A DNA stretch of 64,000 nt from Paramoeba atlantica (Eukaryota; Discosea): contig CDRNVI010000012.1 of NCBI GenBank assembly GCA_977017575.1, positions 1 through 64,000 on the forward strand, given 5' to 3'. The translations under genes were made by a program, and so were the position numbers. Positions 23,143 through 32,901 of the stretch are shown here, in pieces; the stretch's first letter is position 1; each line of letters opens with the position of its first letter. A model generated the notes under the pieces. That model did no database searches. It saw nothing but the letters and a program-made list of their open reading frames with translations, and was not told the origin of the DNA.

Positions 23143-26127
23143 ATGGAAACCCGTAAAAAAGAAACCATCCTCGAGACACAACCTCGAGAAAGTGGTGAAG
23201 TCCGTAGTCTCGACTCCGAAACTGTGATTCCAATACACAACGTATCTGCTCTCAAGGCATGTGACAGTATACAAGGGAATTTGTCTCCAGATTCGCCTCA
23301 TCATGCAGCAAATTCGCAGAAGAATTCACCTATTCTAGATAATTCCGTTGAGCACAGCGTTCCGTGGGATTTGCGTGCCGTTGGTTCTGCTGACAGCACT
23401 CCAATCTTTGGGTTTCTGAGCAATCGATTTTTCTGGGGCAAAATAGACTTTGCTCTGCGGGTGGCTCTTTTATGCATATTACCGACTTCACTGCTGCTTA
23501 ATTTAGAAGCGACAAAACATTGTTTTACTTCTACGCCAATCATGACTATGGGCTCTATTTTGGGATATCGGGCAACGGTTGGTGAGACCGTAAGTTTCTT
23601 GTTTCACACTCTAAGCGGTGCCGTGTTTGTTCTTCCCGTGGGAACAGCTGTGTCGCTTCTCAATCTGCATCAAAACGGACTACTATGGGGTGTGGCCTAT
23701 GCATTATTGACGTTCATTTTCGGTGCATTGTGCATAGACGATCGTTGTAAGAGAATTAGCTTGTTGTTACTGACTGTCTCATGCGTTGGACACTACAGAA
23801 CAATGGAGGCCGGCGTGGAAGATGTTTGGTTAACTTCCCGATTGGTAAGCGAGTTCTTCCTTGGAGTCGGCTTCGGAGTGTTTGCTCAATTTTTTCCCTA
23901 TCCGCGCCGGGCGACCCAGGAAGTTGATACAACACTTCATGCCATCTCAAGAGATATTAGTTTGTGCTTTGCTGGGCTTTGCGATTCATTTTGGTGTGGA
24001 AAAAATATGGATCGAAACGTAAATCTCGTGCGCATTCGATTTGCAAAGAGGGCGCTCGAGCAAAATTTTCACGAGTTGCAGGAGAGTAGCAAAGACTCCA
24101 TGACGGAGCCTGAACTGCTGCATACAACCAGAGAACGCGAATCCAAGAGGTATGTTTTCGAACAACTAAACGAGATATTGCTCTCTATGCTACGAGTTGT
24201 GGAAAATCTGTCGCAAGTGTCGGATGCAGTGTTAAACTCTCGGCGAATGGAGGCCTGGGCAAATACGCTTTCCATTCCGCTGAAAGACCTTGTCCGTGAC
24301 GCTGAGGCTATTTGCTTTGGGCTTGGTGAAACAGGGTCCTTAAAAGATGCTGACCTGAAGCTTTCCTCGCTGGAGACTTGTCTCGATCGATTCGAAGATA
24401 AAATTCTGGATGGGCGCCGAAGAATTAATTACGGTTTGGGAAGGCCACCTACTCCTCAAGAAGTTGAAAATAATGCGCTTATTAACTTTTTCAACTTTCA
24501 TGTACGGACATTCTGCACTGTATTACTCGCTATACGTTCGTCGAAGCAGGAACGTCCTAAATGCCTACCGCTTTGGAAAACCTATCTTCTGAAGGGTCCC
24601 AAGGATTTGATCGATAGAATCTTTCGCTATGTTACATTCCAATATTCGAATCACGACCTTCGTCGTCTGAAAGAGTCTTTTAAGACGAGTCTAGCGCTAA
24701 CGCTTTCTGTCGCCTTTTTTGCCATGCATAGTCCGCGTTATGCGTGGCTCACGGGGCCTACCATCGTATGTTTCGTTGCTTCTGATGATCCTGGGTCCGC
24801 TGTTGTAGGAGCAGCTCAACGTCTTTTTGGCACACTGATGGGTGCAGTTATAGGTTTCTCAGCCGGTTCCCTTGTGCACTCAACGACTGGGCTAGTTATT
24901 GCATCTTGTGTTACATTGTTCGCATTTAATTTGGCACGAACTGGGAAGGCTTACGGAACTGCTGCTTTTTACGGTTGCTTTGTTCTTGTTGGGATGCTAA
25001 CACCGGGCATAGACACAGATGAGGCTATTGTACGTATCATGCAAAACACGTTTTCTGTCATGATATACATTGTTATTTCTCTACTCCTCTTCCCCACTTC
25101 TGCCAGGGCTGAACTTATTGCTCAAAGAACGATTACAATGAAGCACTTAGCAGCATCTCTGTCTTCTTGTTTGGCGGTCTTTGGCAAGCGTCTAAGCTCC
25201 ATTTGCGACTTGGAAACGTCTCTGTCTGCTATGAAAAAATCGTTGGCGCTGGAGAGCACATGGCTTTCTCTGGCAGAAGATGAACCAGATATGCGACGCA
25301 CACCGTACCCTGTGTACTCAAGTGGCAAGCTGCACCGTGTGTTTCTAAACATGCATGCAATCTTGGAAACGAGCAGTGCAGCATGGAAACTTATGTTTAG
25401 CGTTCCCTCTGTACAAGAAGTACAATCATCCGAAAAAATGCAGTACCGATCCCCTAGTCAAGACAAAATAGTATTGCGACGAAATTCTGTACTCCGACCA
25501 AACTACGCAGCAATCCAAAAGGGAATAATCAACGGAAAATGTCATGAAAAACATCATCTTTCTGAAGCTGCGATTTCGATACTTTCCACCTTGGAACCTG
25601 TTGGGAATGAAATCGGGGAGCACTGCAAGTCCATAGTATGCATGCTCATAATATCCCTTCTTAAGAAACATTCGGCATTGGCTTCGGAAATTGTTTCGCA
25701 TTCTACAAAGCTTACGGAACTGATCAATGTTCTACGTCACTACCGTGACAGAGAATTACGTGGCATGATACAACATGCGCTTGAAAATGTGGCAGAAGAA
25801 GCAGGCAGCTCCACGAAGCTATCGAGTGTGGAAGATCTACATTCTCAAGGAAGTGTGAAGGATGAGATTGAATCCTCGAAACCGTTTCTATCATGTACCG
25901 AATTTCTTGGACATCAGAGTATTAGCATGAAGCCAGATGACGATGATCTTTGTGAGTCGACTCAGTTTTCGACTCCTTATCCTAAGCATCAGCCAATGCC
26001 TATCCGAAGTGAAGAAGCGGAGGGAGTTCATGCCGTCATTTATTCGCTATCTCTGTTCGCGGCAGAACTACGAGAAGCTCTTCTCTGTGTTGAAGATTTA
26101 CAACAAGCGGAATTAGCCGAAGTTTGA
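23143..26127 (+). CDS. FUSC / aromatic acid exporter-like membrane protein
   Basis: 994 residues from ATG 23143 (the frame is open a little further, but only from a GTG). The protein has two membrane blocks, about 100-250 and 505-655, each with several hydrophobic helices, separated by a largely soluble helical region and followed by a long cytosolic C-terminus. This duplicated arrangement and the sequence around FKTSLALTLSVAFF, GPTIVCFVASDDPGSAV and RLFGTLMGAVIGFSAG match the fusaric-acid-resistance/aromatic-acid-exporter superfamily, which includes plant aluminium-activated malate channels, fungal BRE4-type proteins and bacterial AaeB. Likely function is anion or organic-acid export across the plasma or vacuolar membrane. 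The substrate cannot be told from sequence. Confidence 0.75.
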   Translation: METRKKETILETQPRESGEVRSLDSETVIPIHNVSALKACDSIQGNLSPDSPHHAANSQKNSPILDNSVEHSVPWDLRAVGSADSTPIFGFLSNRFFWGKIDFALRVALLCILPTSLLLNLEATKHCFTSTPIMTMGSILGYRATVGETVSFLFHTLSGAVFVLPVGTAVSLLNLHQNGLLWGVAYALLTFIFGALCIDDRCKRISLLLLTVSCVGHYRTMEAGVEDVWLTSRLVSEFFLGVGFGVFAQFFPYPRRATQEVDTTLHAISRDISLCFAGLCDSFWCGKNMDRNVNLVRIRFAKRALEQNFHELQESSKDSMTEPELLHTTRERESKRYVFEQLNEILLSMLRVVENLSQVSDAVLNSRRMEAWANTLSIPLKDLVRDAEAICFGLGETGSLKDADLKLSSLETCLDRFEDKILDGRRRINYGLGRPPTPQEVENNALINFFNFHVRTFCTVLLAIRSSKQERPKCLPLWKTYLLKGPKDLIDRIFRYVTFQYSNHDLRRLKESFKTSLALTLSVAFFAMHSPRYAWLTGPTIVCFVASDDPGSAVVGAAQRLFGTLMGAVIGFSAGSLVHSTTGLVIASCVTLFAFNLARTGKAYGTAAFYGCFVLVGMLTPGIDTDEAIVRIMQNTFSVMIYIVISLLLFPTSARAELIAQRTITMKHLAASLSSCLAVFGKRLSSICDLETSLSAMKKSLALESTWLSLAEDEPDMRRTPYPVYSSGKLHRVFLNMHAILETSSAAWKLMFSVPSVQEVQSSEKMQYRSPSQDKIVLRRNSVLRPNYAAIQKGIINGKCHEKHHLSEAAISILSTLEPVGNEIGEHCKSIVCMLIISLLKKHSALASEIVSHSTKLTELINVLRHYRDRELRGMIQHALENVAEEAGSSTKLSSVEDLHSQGSVKDEIESSKPFLSCTEFLGHQSISMKPDDDDLCESTQFSTPYPKHQPMPIRSEEAEGVHAVIYSLSLFAAELREALLCVEDLQQAELAEV

Positions 26128-26326
26128 GGATCGAGTGATTATTTAACATGCTAAAGTCTTGGGCGACTATTGAGCAAAAGCACACTCGAACTGGACTCCA
26201 TTTTTTGTCGCAAAAGAGTTGCTTACACCTGTTTTGCTGTTTTTATTGACTTTACATTTAGCTCTACATTTTACTCTTACACAAATCATACGAAGTATAC
26301 AGTAGCCTGCAGTGTATGACAGTGTT

Positions 26327-26333
26327 TATAAAA
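26327..26333 (+). promoter_or_regulatory. TATA box of the PEP carboxykinase gene
   Basis: TATAAAA lies 88 bases before the ATG. A pyrimidine-flanked TTCACTTAACC (A at 26353) sits 26 bases downstream, the expected distance from TATA box to initiator. From there to the ATG the leader is C/A-rich with no upstream ATG. Confidence 0.5.
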
Positions 26334-26414
26334 CGTTGCACTCAAACAGTTCACTTAACCTCCGCAACACTACTAAACCCTTTACACTTGTAACTACAAC
26401 CCCACACTTCAAAA

Positions 26415-28037
26415 ATGTCGAAAAAACCACGCCACACGCTCGACTACATCCACGACTTGGGTATTCGCTACGGGATGAAGCTGGTTCACAACGCTCCCAC
26501 CGCAACACTCTATGAGTACGAAGTCCGCACCACCCCGAGTTCGAAAGTCACCAGCACTGGAGCCCTTAGCGTACTCTCCGGCGTCAAGACCGGACGTTCC
26601 CCCAAAGACAAGCGTGTGTGTCGCGACGAGGACTACGAGAAGGACGTGTGGTGGGGTGAAGTCAATGTCCCGATCGAGCCCGAAAACTTCGCGACCAGCG
26701 TCCAGCGCGCGGTGGATTTTCTAAACACCCGGGATCACCTGTTTGTCACCGACTGCTACACCGGCTGGGATCCGCTCTACCGTATGAAAGTGCGTATCAT
26801 CACGACCCGGGCCTACCACGCGCTGTTTATGAAGAACATGCTCATCGAACCCACCCCCGCGGAGTTGGCGAATTTCGGCAAGCCGGACTTTGTGATTTAC
26901 AACGCCGGCCAGTGGACGCAGTCCAAGTTGGAACGTGGCGTCACGTCCCAGACCATGGTCGGGCTTTCGTTTCGCCGTAACGAGATGGTGATTATGGGTA
27001 CCGAGTACGCCGGGGAGATGAAGAAAGGGGTGCTGACTCTGATGATGTACACCCTGCCAAAGGCGGGGCAGCTCACCATGCATGCCAGTGCCAACGAGGG
27101 CGTCTCAGGTGATGTCTCCGTGTTTTTTGGACTCAGCGGGACGGGAAAGACTACGCTCTCTGCCGATCCCCATCGTAAGCTCATCGGGGACGACGAGCAC
27201 GTGTGGACCGATCACGGGATCTTTAACGTCGAAGGGGGGTGCTACGCCAAGGCGATTGGGCTCTCCAAGGACAATGAGCCCGACATCTTCAACGCGATTC
27301 GGTTCGGCTGTGTTGTGGAGAATGTTGTGCTGAATGACGGCCGGGTGGTGCAGTACAACGATGTGAGTATCACAGAAAACACGCGCTGCTCCTACCCGCT
27401 GCACCACATCGACAATGTAAAGCTTCCCGCCGTCGGGGGTCACCCAAAGAATATCATCCTTCTGACGAACGACGCCTTTGGATGCCTCCCTCCCGTCAGC
27501 AAGCTTACGGAGCCCCAGGCGATGTACCAATTCATCAGTGGGTACACCGCAAAGGTACCGGGTACGGAGATGGGGATTGTCGAACCCACCCCCACCTTCA
27601 GTGCGTGCTTCGGAGGACCGTTTCTTGTGTGGCACCCCACGGTGTACGCTAAACAGCTTGCTGAGCGTCTGCAAAAGTACAATGTCCCTTGCTGGTTGGT
27701 GAACACGGGCTGGGTGCAGGGTCCCGCCGGGCAAGCCCCTCGCATCAAGCTTCGCTGGACGCGGAAGATTTTGGATGCGATTCATGACGGTAGTCTCGTC
27801 AAGGCACGGTACGAGGTGATGCCGGGATGGGGCTTCCGTATTCCCAAATCGTGCCCAGGCGTGCCGAATGAAATCTTGAACCCGTACAACGCATGGAAGA
27901 ATAAGAAGGCGTATGTGCAACAGGTCAACAAACTGGCTCGTATGTTCCGTGAGAATTTTAAGAAGTACGAGGCCAAGGCGGATCCGGCGCTTCGATCAGT
28001 GAATCCTCAAGATTACCAAGTCAACGCTAAGTTGTAG
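26415..28037 (+). CDS. pckA: Phosphoenolpyruvate carboxykinase (ATP)
   Basis: 540 residues, the normal size of the ATP-dependent family (EC 4.1.1.49). It converts oxaloacetate plus ATP to PEP plus CO2, the committed step of gluconeogenesis; in some protists it also works in the CO2-fixing direction. Seen: the substrate-binding segment SGVKTGRSPKDKRV (about 54-67), MGTEYAGEMKKG, the P-loop GLSGTGKTTLS (about 238-248), the metal-binding LIGDDEHVW (usually GDDEHGW; here Val replaces Gly), and ENTRCSYPL with the adenine-binding region near SGYTAKVPGTE. There is no N-terminal targeting extension, so it is probably cytosolic. The coding sequence is markedly GC-richer than its flanks, which fits high expression. 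Confidence 0.97.
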   Translation: MSKKPRHTLDYIHDLGIRYGMKLVHNAPTATLYEYEVRTTPSSKVTSTGALSVLSGVKTGRSPKDKRVCRDEDYEKDVWWGEVNVPIEPENFATSVQRAVDFLNTRDHLFVTDCYTGWDPLYRMKVRIITTRAYHALFMKNMLIEPTPAELANFGKPDFVIYNAGQWTQSKLERGVTSQTMVGLSFRRNEMVIMGTEYAGEMKKGVLTLMMYTLPKAGQLTMHASANEGVSGDVSVFFGLSGTGKTTLSADPHRKLIGDDEHVWTDHGIFNVEGGCYAKAIGLSKDNEPDIFNAIRFGCVVENVVLNDGRVVQYNDVSITENTRCSYPLHHIDNVKLPAVGGHPKNIILLTNDAFGCLPPVSKLTEPQAMYQFISGYTAKVPGTEMGIVEPTPTFSACFGGPFLVWHPTVYAKQLAERLQKYNVPCWLVNTGWVQGPAGQAPRIKLRWTRKILDAIHDGSLVKARYEVMPGWGFRIPKSCPGVPNEILNPYNAWKNKKAYVQQVNKLARMFRENFKKYEAKADPALRSVNPQDYQVNAKL

Positions 28038-28660
28038 ACCGTTTTCATATATCATATTGAACGAACGTTCATACGTTCGGCATTCAGATCAAAAACAAAA
28101 AGGAACGATATCTAAATAAAATATTATGTAGTTTATCACTATGGAAGAGCGTTTCTATACATGGAGCGCGGTTATTTAGGCGGTTATCTTTCAACAATTT
28201 ATTCTTTCAACAGAGTACGCGTTTAACATGGGCTGTCGATTGAGTAGTAGAAGCTCGGAATTTTTCCATATTGATGAAATTTTTGAGTACTATTGTTGAT
28301 AAGACCGTATAACGTTTTAAAGTAAGTAAAGTGTTTTGCTAGATTTGGGCTGCATTGATGACAATATTATTTTGACTATACGATTTTTTGATACGAATAC
28401 GGATTCAAGCATCTGTGCGCTCCGGAGTCAGCTCACTTCGCTGTGCCACTGAATTGGTATGCATGCGTTGATTTTTTATCAGCTGAATGTGTGCTGATAA
28501 CCTTTATTGTATATTTAAGTGGCACAGAAATACCTCAGTTCTACCATTGGATTTACTATTTTAGCATTCTTAGGATTACGACAACTAGAATGTACGTCTT
28601 CTAATGCACTATTGGAAAACACTATTGGTATTTTTTCGTTATATTCTTCGATACCTATAA
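28038..28660. other. Intergenic between PEPCK and Elp3
   Basis: About 620 bases, AT-rich, without a convincing ORF. It contains the nested inverted repeat described separately at 28441-28527. Confidence 0.5.
28441..28527. other. Nested perfect inverted repeats, possible structured RNA or tiny mobile element
   Basis: An outer 10-bp perfect inverted repeat, CTGTGCCACT at 28441-28450 and AGTGGCACAG at 28518-28527, encloses an inner 8-bp perfect repeat, TTATCAGC at 28476-28483 and GCTGATAA at 28493-28500. Just before and overlapping the inner stem is ATTTTTTA, which resembles an Sm-binding site preceding a 3' hairpin. No known snRNA signature could be matched, so a non-coding RNA is only one option; a miniature inverted-repeat element is the other. 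Confidence 0.4.
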
Positions 28661-30598
28661 ATGGCTGACATTGAAGATTTAGCTTCAAGGGGTCACAATG
28701 AGGCTCCTCACATGTATCTTGATGAATATGAAGAAGCTATCGTTACATCTAAAATACAGAAACTTCCAAATTTGCAACAACTTTTAGAGGAGGAGGCTCC
28801 TTATCAAGCCTCAGTTCCCGAAGAAGACGTCGAAATATACCAAACTATTGTTACGGAGCTCATATCTCGAAATCCAACTTCTAAAAAGGCAATTGATCGT
28901 GAAATCCCGCGTCTTCGGAAGCAATACAAAAAGGCTTGCAGCAAGGCGAATCTTCTGGCTACATATCAAGCGTTACTTCAAAAAGGGAGCATTTCTCATC
29001 ACGAGATTTTGGACGACTATCTTATCAAGAAATCTACACGAAGCAGCAGCGGAGTTTTGGTCGTGACTGTGTTTACCTCACCGTATCCTGAGGTTAACGG
29101 GGTGAAACAACGATTTTCATGCCAATGGAATTGTCATTATTGTCCTAATGAGCCCGGGCAACCCCGCAGCTATTTATTAAATGAACCAGGAGTTCGGCGG
29201 GCGAATCGTCTGGATTTTGACCCCATCGTACAGTTCCAAGAAAGGGTCCGCACCTTGACTGAAATAGGCCATACCCCTGACAAGGTGGAGGTCCTTGTTT
29301 TGGGCGGTACCTGGGAGAGCTATCCTATGGAATATCAAGAGACTTTTATTCGCGATGTGCTCTTTGCTGCAAACACCTATGCAAAACCAACACGACGGCG
29401 TGAGTCACTTGAGGCCGAGAAACGATTCAATGAAACCGAGAGTGTTCGTGTCATTGGCATAACACTTGAGACACGTCCTGACACAATCAACCCAGAGATG
29501 GTGCGTCGGCTGCGGCAGCTCGGGTGCACGCGTATTCAACTTGGTGTGCAGCACTCCGATGATAATATCCTGCAAGCCGTGAATCGAGGAAGCACCAGGG
29601 CAGACGCCGTTCGAGCGCTTCGTTTATTAAAAGACGCTTGTTTCAAGATTGACATTCATATTATGCCGGATCTCCCCGGGGCCACCCCGGAGGGGGATAA
29701 GGCTATGTTTGACGACTTCTTGTACAACAGCGACTTACAGGCGGACCAGTGGAAGATTTACCCATGTCAAATCACTCCCTGGACGCTTATCCAGCAGTGG
29801 TTTGAGCAGGGCAAGTACCGTCCCTACGGCCTGGAGAACCTGATTGACGTTATTTGTTATGCCAAGCAGCGTGTTCACCCGTGGATTCGGTTGAATCGTG
29901 TGATTCGAGACATTCCCGCCGAGTATGTCCTGGGAGGCACTTGTTGTGGGAATCTTCGGCAGTCGTTGGAGAGTCGATTGCACGCGGCCGGTCGTCACTG
30001 CCGCTGTATTCGCTGTCGTGAGGTGGGTACCGACGCCCAGGCACTTAGCAAACGACACGAGGCCGTGTTGGTACGACGGGATTACATTGCCCAACAAGGA
30101 TTGGAGGTGTTTCTCTCCTATGAGTTGCCTGAGACCGATACGCTCTATGGCTTTCTCCGTCTCCGTTTGACACGCACTGCCGGTGAAGATGCCTTTCCTG
30201 AGTTGCGTGGGTGTGCGTTGATCCGTGAACTCCATGTCTATGGTCGTCTTGTGAAGACATATGCCAAGCACGCTTCACTCCCCCAACACACGGGTTTTGG
30301 AAAAGGACTCCTTGCGGCGGCAGAAGCCATTGCACGGGATTTCTGTTTTTCTTCTATTGCAGTGATCAGCGGCGTCGGGGTGCGCACGTATTACTCCGCG
30401 CGTGGATACCATCTACAAAACAGATCTGAAGGAGCGTTTCAGATAAAATCATTGAAATATTCTCCCGTGTTCCGCTGTGCTCTATTATTTAGAACGAGAC
30501 TAGAAAGAGATAATGATGTAGAGCAGTTTTTTATTCTGATGTTGTATTTCGTGAGTCATTTTCTTATGTTTTGCTCGGGGACGAGGTGGATCATTTAA
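28661..30598 (+). CDS. ELP3: Elp3-like radical-SAM acetyltransferase with C-terminal membrane anchor
   Basis: 645 residues. Elp3 uses a radical-SAM domain and a GNAT acetyltransferase domain to make cm5U-type modifications at wobble uridine of tRNAs. Seen: a radical-SAM cysteine cluster C154-x3-C158-x2-C161 (CQWNCHYC) followed by PNEPGQPRSYLLNEP; VLVLGGTWESYP; ETRPDTINPEMV; GVQHSDDNILQAVNRG; and IMPDLPG. The GNAT domain has ALIRELHVYG, the acetyl-CoA loop QHTGFGKGLLAAAE (about 542-555) and ISGVGVRTYYSARGY. The cluster spacing is the canonical radical-SAM one rather than the longer spacing of human and yeast Elp3. After the normal end of the GNAT domain a hydrophobic stretch (about 624-641, FFILMLYFVSHFLMFCSG) ends five residues from the C-terminus. 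This is the layout of a tail-anchored protein, as described for Toxoplasma Elp3 on the outer mitochondrial membrane. Confidence 0.93.
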   Translation: MADIEDLASRGHNEAPHMYLDEYEEAIVTSKIQKLPNLQQLLEEEAPYQASVPEEDVEIYQTIVTELISRNPTSKKAIDREIPRLRKQYKKACSKANLLATYQALLQKGSISHHEILDDYLIKKSTRSSSGVLVVTVFTSPYPEVNGVKQRFSCQWNCHYCPNEPGQPRSYLLNEPGVRRANRLDFDPIVQFQERVRTLTEIGHTPDKVEVLVLGGTWESYPMEYQETFIRDVLFAANTYAKPTRRRESLEAEKRFNETESVRVIGITLETRPDTINPEMVRRLRQLGCTRIQLGVQHSDDNILQAVNRGSTRADAVRALRLLKDACFKIDIHIMPDLPGATPEGDKAMFDDFLYNSDLQADQWKIYPCQITPWTLIQQWFEQGKYRPYGLENLIDVICYAKQRVHPWIRLNRVIRDIPAEYVLGGTCCGNLRQSLESRLHAAGRHCRCIRCREVGTDAQALSKRHEAVLVRRDYIAQQGLEVFLSYELPETDTLYGFLRLRLTRTAGEDAFPELRGCALIRELHVYGRLVKTYAKHASLPQHTGFGKGLLAAAEAIARDFCFSSIAVISGVGVRTYYSARGYHLQNRSEGAFQIKSLKYSPVFRCALLFRTRLERDNDVEQFFILMLYFVSHFLMFCSGTRWII

Positions 30599-30770
30599 CT
30601 TAAACAGAAAATAACCGACTTATAATTTTCTGACTTCCTCTCAGTATTATTCCAATTGATAGAGTGCTATCAGTGGTCTCCTTACTTTTACAGATAAAAA
30701 ATATAAGAACGTTTGTTTCTGTGCCATTATATTTTTTATCAATTTTCTGCAACTAGAAAGCTCGTAACAT

Positions 30771-30780
30771 TTTCATTTCT
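30771..30780 (+). promoter_or_regulatory. TTTCATTTCT initiator-like element before Skp1
   Basis: TTTTCATTTCTTTT, with its A 11 bases before the Skp1 ATG, closely matches the HSP90 leader element. If it is a true initiator, the 5' UTR would be only about 10 bases. Confidence 0.35.
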
Positions 30781-30785
30781 TTTAT

Positions 30786-31364
30786 ATGGAATCCGCCGAA
30801 AAAGTATTCTCAGCAATGACTGAGATTAAGGATCTCCCAACAGATCTTGAATGTATTGATCACGCAGTTGTAATTACGAAGGAAAATAGAAAATATTTGG
30901 TCCATAAGCGATTGCTAGAGCAAAGCCCCGTAATTCGAAATATACTCATGGAAATGGAAAATGACGGACTTGAAATACCGCTTCCAGACATGGAATCCCG
31001 CACATTGCAATGTGTTTTCGATTTTCAAACTTATCACGAGGCGAATCCTTTGAAGGAGATCGAAAAACCTCTTCGGGCTAAACTGCAAGACGTACTCAGC
31101 GAATGGGACTACGAATTTTATAAAACTCGTTTATTAGAAAATGGAGACGAATCTAAAAACTCACAGTTATTTAAAGTTCTGAAAGCCGCAAACTTTCTCA
31201 TATTGCTACCTTTACGAGATCTGTGCTGTGCCGCAGTTGCTGCTTCTATTATGGGAAAGTCAGAAACAGAAATTCTTAGTTTCTTTCAAATAAAAGAACC
31301 TGTAACCCCAGAGTGCGAAAAAAAACTTTATGACAATTATCCATGGCTACGCGAAAAATGTTAG
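30786..31364 (+). CDS. SKP1: Skp1-like SCF ubiquitin ligase adaptor
   Basis: 192 residues, slightly longer than typical Skp1 (about 160). Skp1 links F-box proteins to cullin-1 in SCF ubiquitin ligases. The N-terminal BTB/POZ fold is recognisable (about 25-90, with LLEQSPVIRNIL and LEIPLPDMESRTLQCV), followed by FQTYHEANPLKEIEKPL and the C-terminal F-box-binding helices: LFKVLKAANFLILLPLRDLCC and SIMGKSETEILSFFQI, then PVTPECEKK in place of the common DFTPEEE. It is divergent from canonical Skp1. It could be a second, specialised paralogue rather than the organism's main Skp1. Confidence 0.85.
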   Translation: MESAEKVFSAMTEIKDLPTDLECIDHAVVITKENRKYLVHKRLLEQSPVIRNILMEMENDGLEIPLPDMESRTLQCVFDFQTYHEANPLKEIEKPLRAKLQDVLSEWDYEFYKTRLLENGDESKNSQLFKVLKAANFLILLPLRDLCCAAVAASIMGKSETEILSFFQIKEPVTPECEKKLYDNYPWLREKC

Positions 31365-31508
31365 GCGAACTTCATCTGGTAATGGAGAATTAAGAAAAGG
31401 AAACTTCATTACTCGACGGTTTCAGTTTTTTTCCTTTCATATATTCTCGTTAGTTACCTATGGAACGTAAGTATTACGTACTAACTTACCAGGTTTATTA
31501 GTACTATA

Positions 31509-32734
31509 CCCCGCTACATAATTGTCACCCCCCCATCCTCCTACTTAATTGTCATTTCTGGGAAAAGATAGTGAATTCCTCCCCCTACATATTTTTTTTT
31601 ATCAAAATCCGATTTGTGTCGAAAAAAAATATTATTGTCCAATTACACACTATTTAGATTAAAATTACTCCTTAACTCTAAAACCTCATTGCACGCAATT
31701 TAGATTTAAAAACTATTTCGTTACGTTTAGTTCCGTTTTTACTATTTTTAGATTATCCCGCCTCATGGTTCTCCGAGGCAGAAGCAGATTACGGGCAGGC
31801 TCTCTCTCCCCTCTACATCACAGTAACCTTCAACCCCGCTCTCTCCCCTCCACACGGCAGTAACCTTCAACCCCACTCTCTCTCTCCTCCACACGACAGT
31901 AACCTTCAACCCTGCTCTCTCTCTCCAATCCACACGACAGTAACCTTCAACCCTGCTCTCTCTCTCCCCTCCACACGGCAGTAACCTTCAACCCCACTCT
32001 CTCTCTCCTCCACACGACAGTAACCTTCAACCCTGCTCTCTCTCTCCAATCCACACGACAGTAACCTTCAACCCTGCTCTCTCACCAATCCACACAACAG
32101 TAACCTTCAACCCCACTCTCTCTCCCCTCTACACGACAAAGATAATATAAAAATGTTCAAAGAGAGACTTTGACGCTCCTCAATCATCATACTTCATTGT
32201 ACGCATGTCATGTCCGGTTAATTTCTAGCAAATTTAGTCTTTTTTTCAATTTCCCCCAAAACAATGATTTTTTATAGCATTCTTTCCGAAATTCTTTCTC
32301 TTTAATCCTTGCGGTTTTAATAGCTACTGCTTCATTAACTTTTGGAGCAATGCAGTGGAAGTTAGATCGGCAAAGATTTCAATGGATATTTGTATTTTTT
32401 TAGTCACTGCACACAACCCTCCTCGGCCCACAGAGAAACCTTCTTCAAAGTGAGCTTTTTTTGACAGGAAAATCGAGCACGCGCCACACAGGGCACTATA
32501 AAATGCTGAAGCAAAGCAAGATATTTCAAAAAAATGTGATTCATGAAGTGAGTTTGCTTTCACGTTTGTCGTAAGTAAAAAAAAGGTAATTTTGCTTTAA
32601 TTTCACCTCATGTCCGCAGCAAGCCTGGAGAGAACACGTGTGCACTTCATGTAGTGACACAACATGCTTTGTGACATACCGTGCTTTGTTTGGTGTGCAA
32701 GGTGACGTAATTTCCTACGTAATAAGTAGGGGGG
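31509..32734. mobile_element. Non-autonomous TA-flanked inverted-repeat element carrying a minisatellite
   Basis: The ends are inverted repeats: CCCCGCTACATAATTGTCAC on the left and, read from the other strand, CCCCCCTACTTATTACGTAG on the right. TA dinucleotides sit directly outside both (31507-31508 and 32735-32736), as Tc1/mariner insertions leave. On each side a second, slightly changed copy of the end motif follows (CTACTTAATTGTCA at about 31541; TTTCCTACGTAA at about 32711), an IR/DR-like organisation. There is no transposase ORF. The middle holds the minisatellite at 31795-32140. The boundaries are good to a few bases. Confidence 0.55.
31795..32140. repeat. Pyrimidine-rich minisatellite with higher-order structure
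   Basis: Eight copies of a 36-43 base unit containing CAGTAACCTTCAACC followed by CT-rich sequence and a TCCACACG-type block. Three variant units in a row (copies 2-4) are repeated in the same order as copies 5-7, giving a higher-order period of about 125 bases. The + strand is almost purely pyrimidine between the CAGTAA blocks, so triplex formation is possible. Confidence 0.85.
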
Positions 32735-32901
32735 TACTACTCTGAACTTTATGTCTGTACTTTCAGTATGTACATTCTGTAGTGTGGGTGCATTGTGTAT
32801 ACTTGAGAAAGAAGTGTCGGTTAAAGTGAATAAAATCTGGCGTGTTCCTCATTTTTGATATTTCTATTATTGAGTGCAAATTATACGCTCGTTTATTGGT
32901 A

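Noticed and set aside
28350-28455. Box C/D snoRNA (TGATGA near 28356, CTGA near 28448)
   Set aside because: The C box lacks the preceding purine, there is no terminal stem around the boxes, and such short boxes occur by chance in AT-rich DNA.
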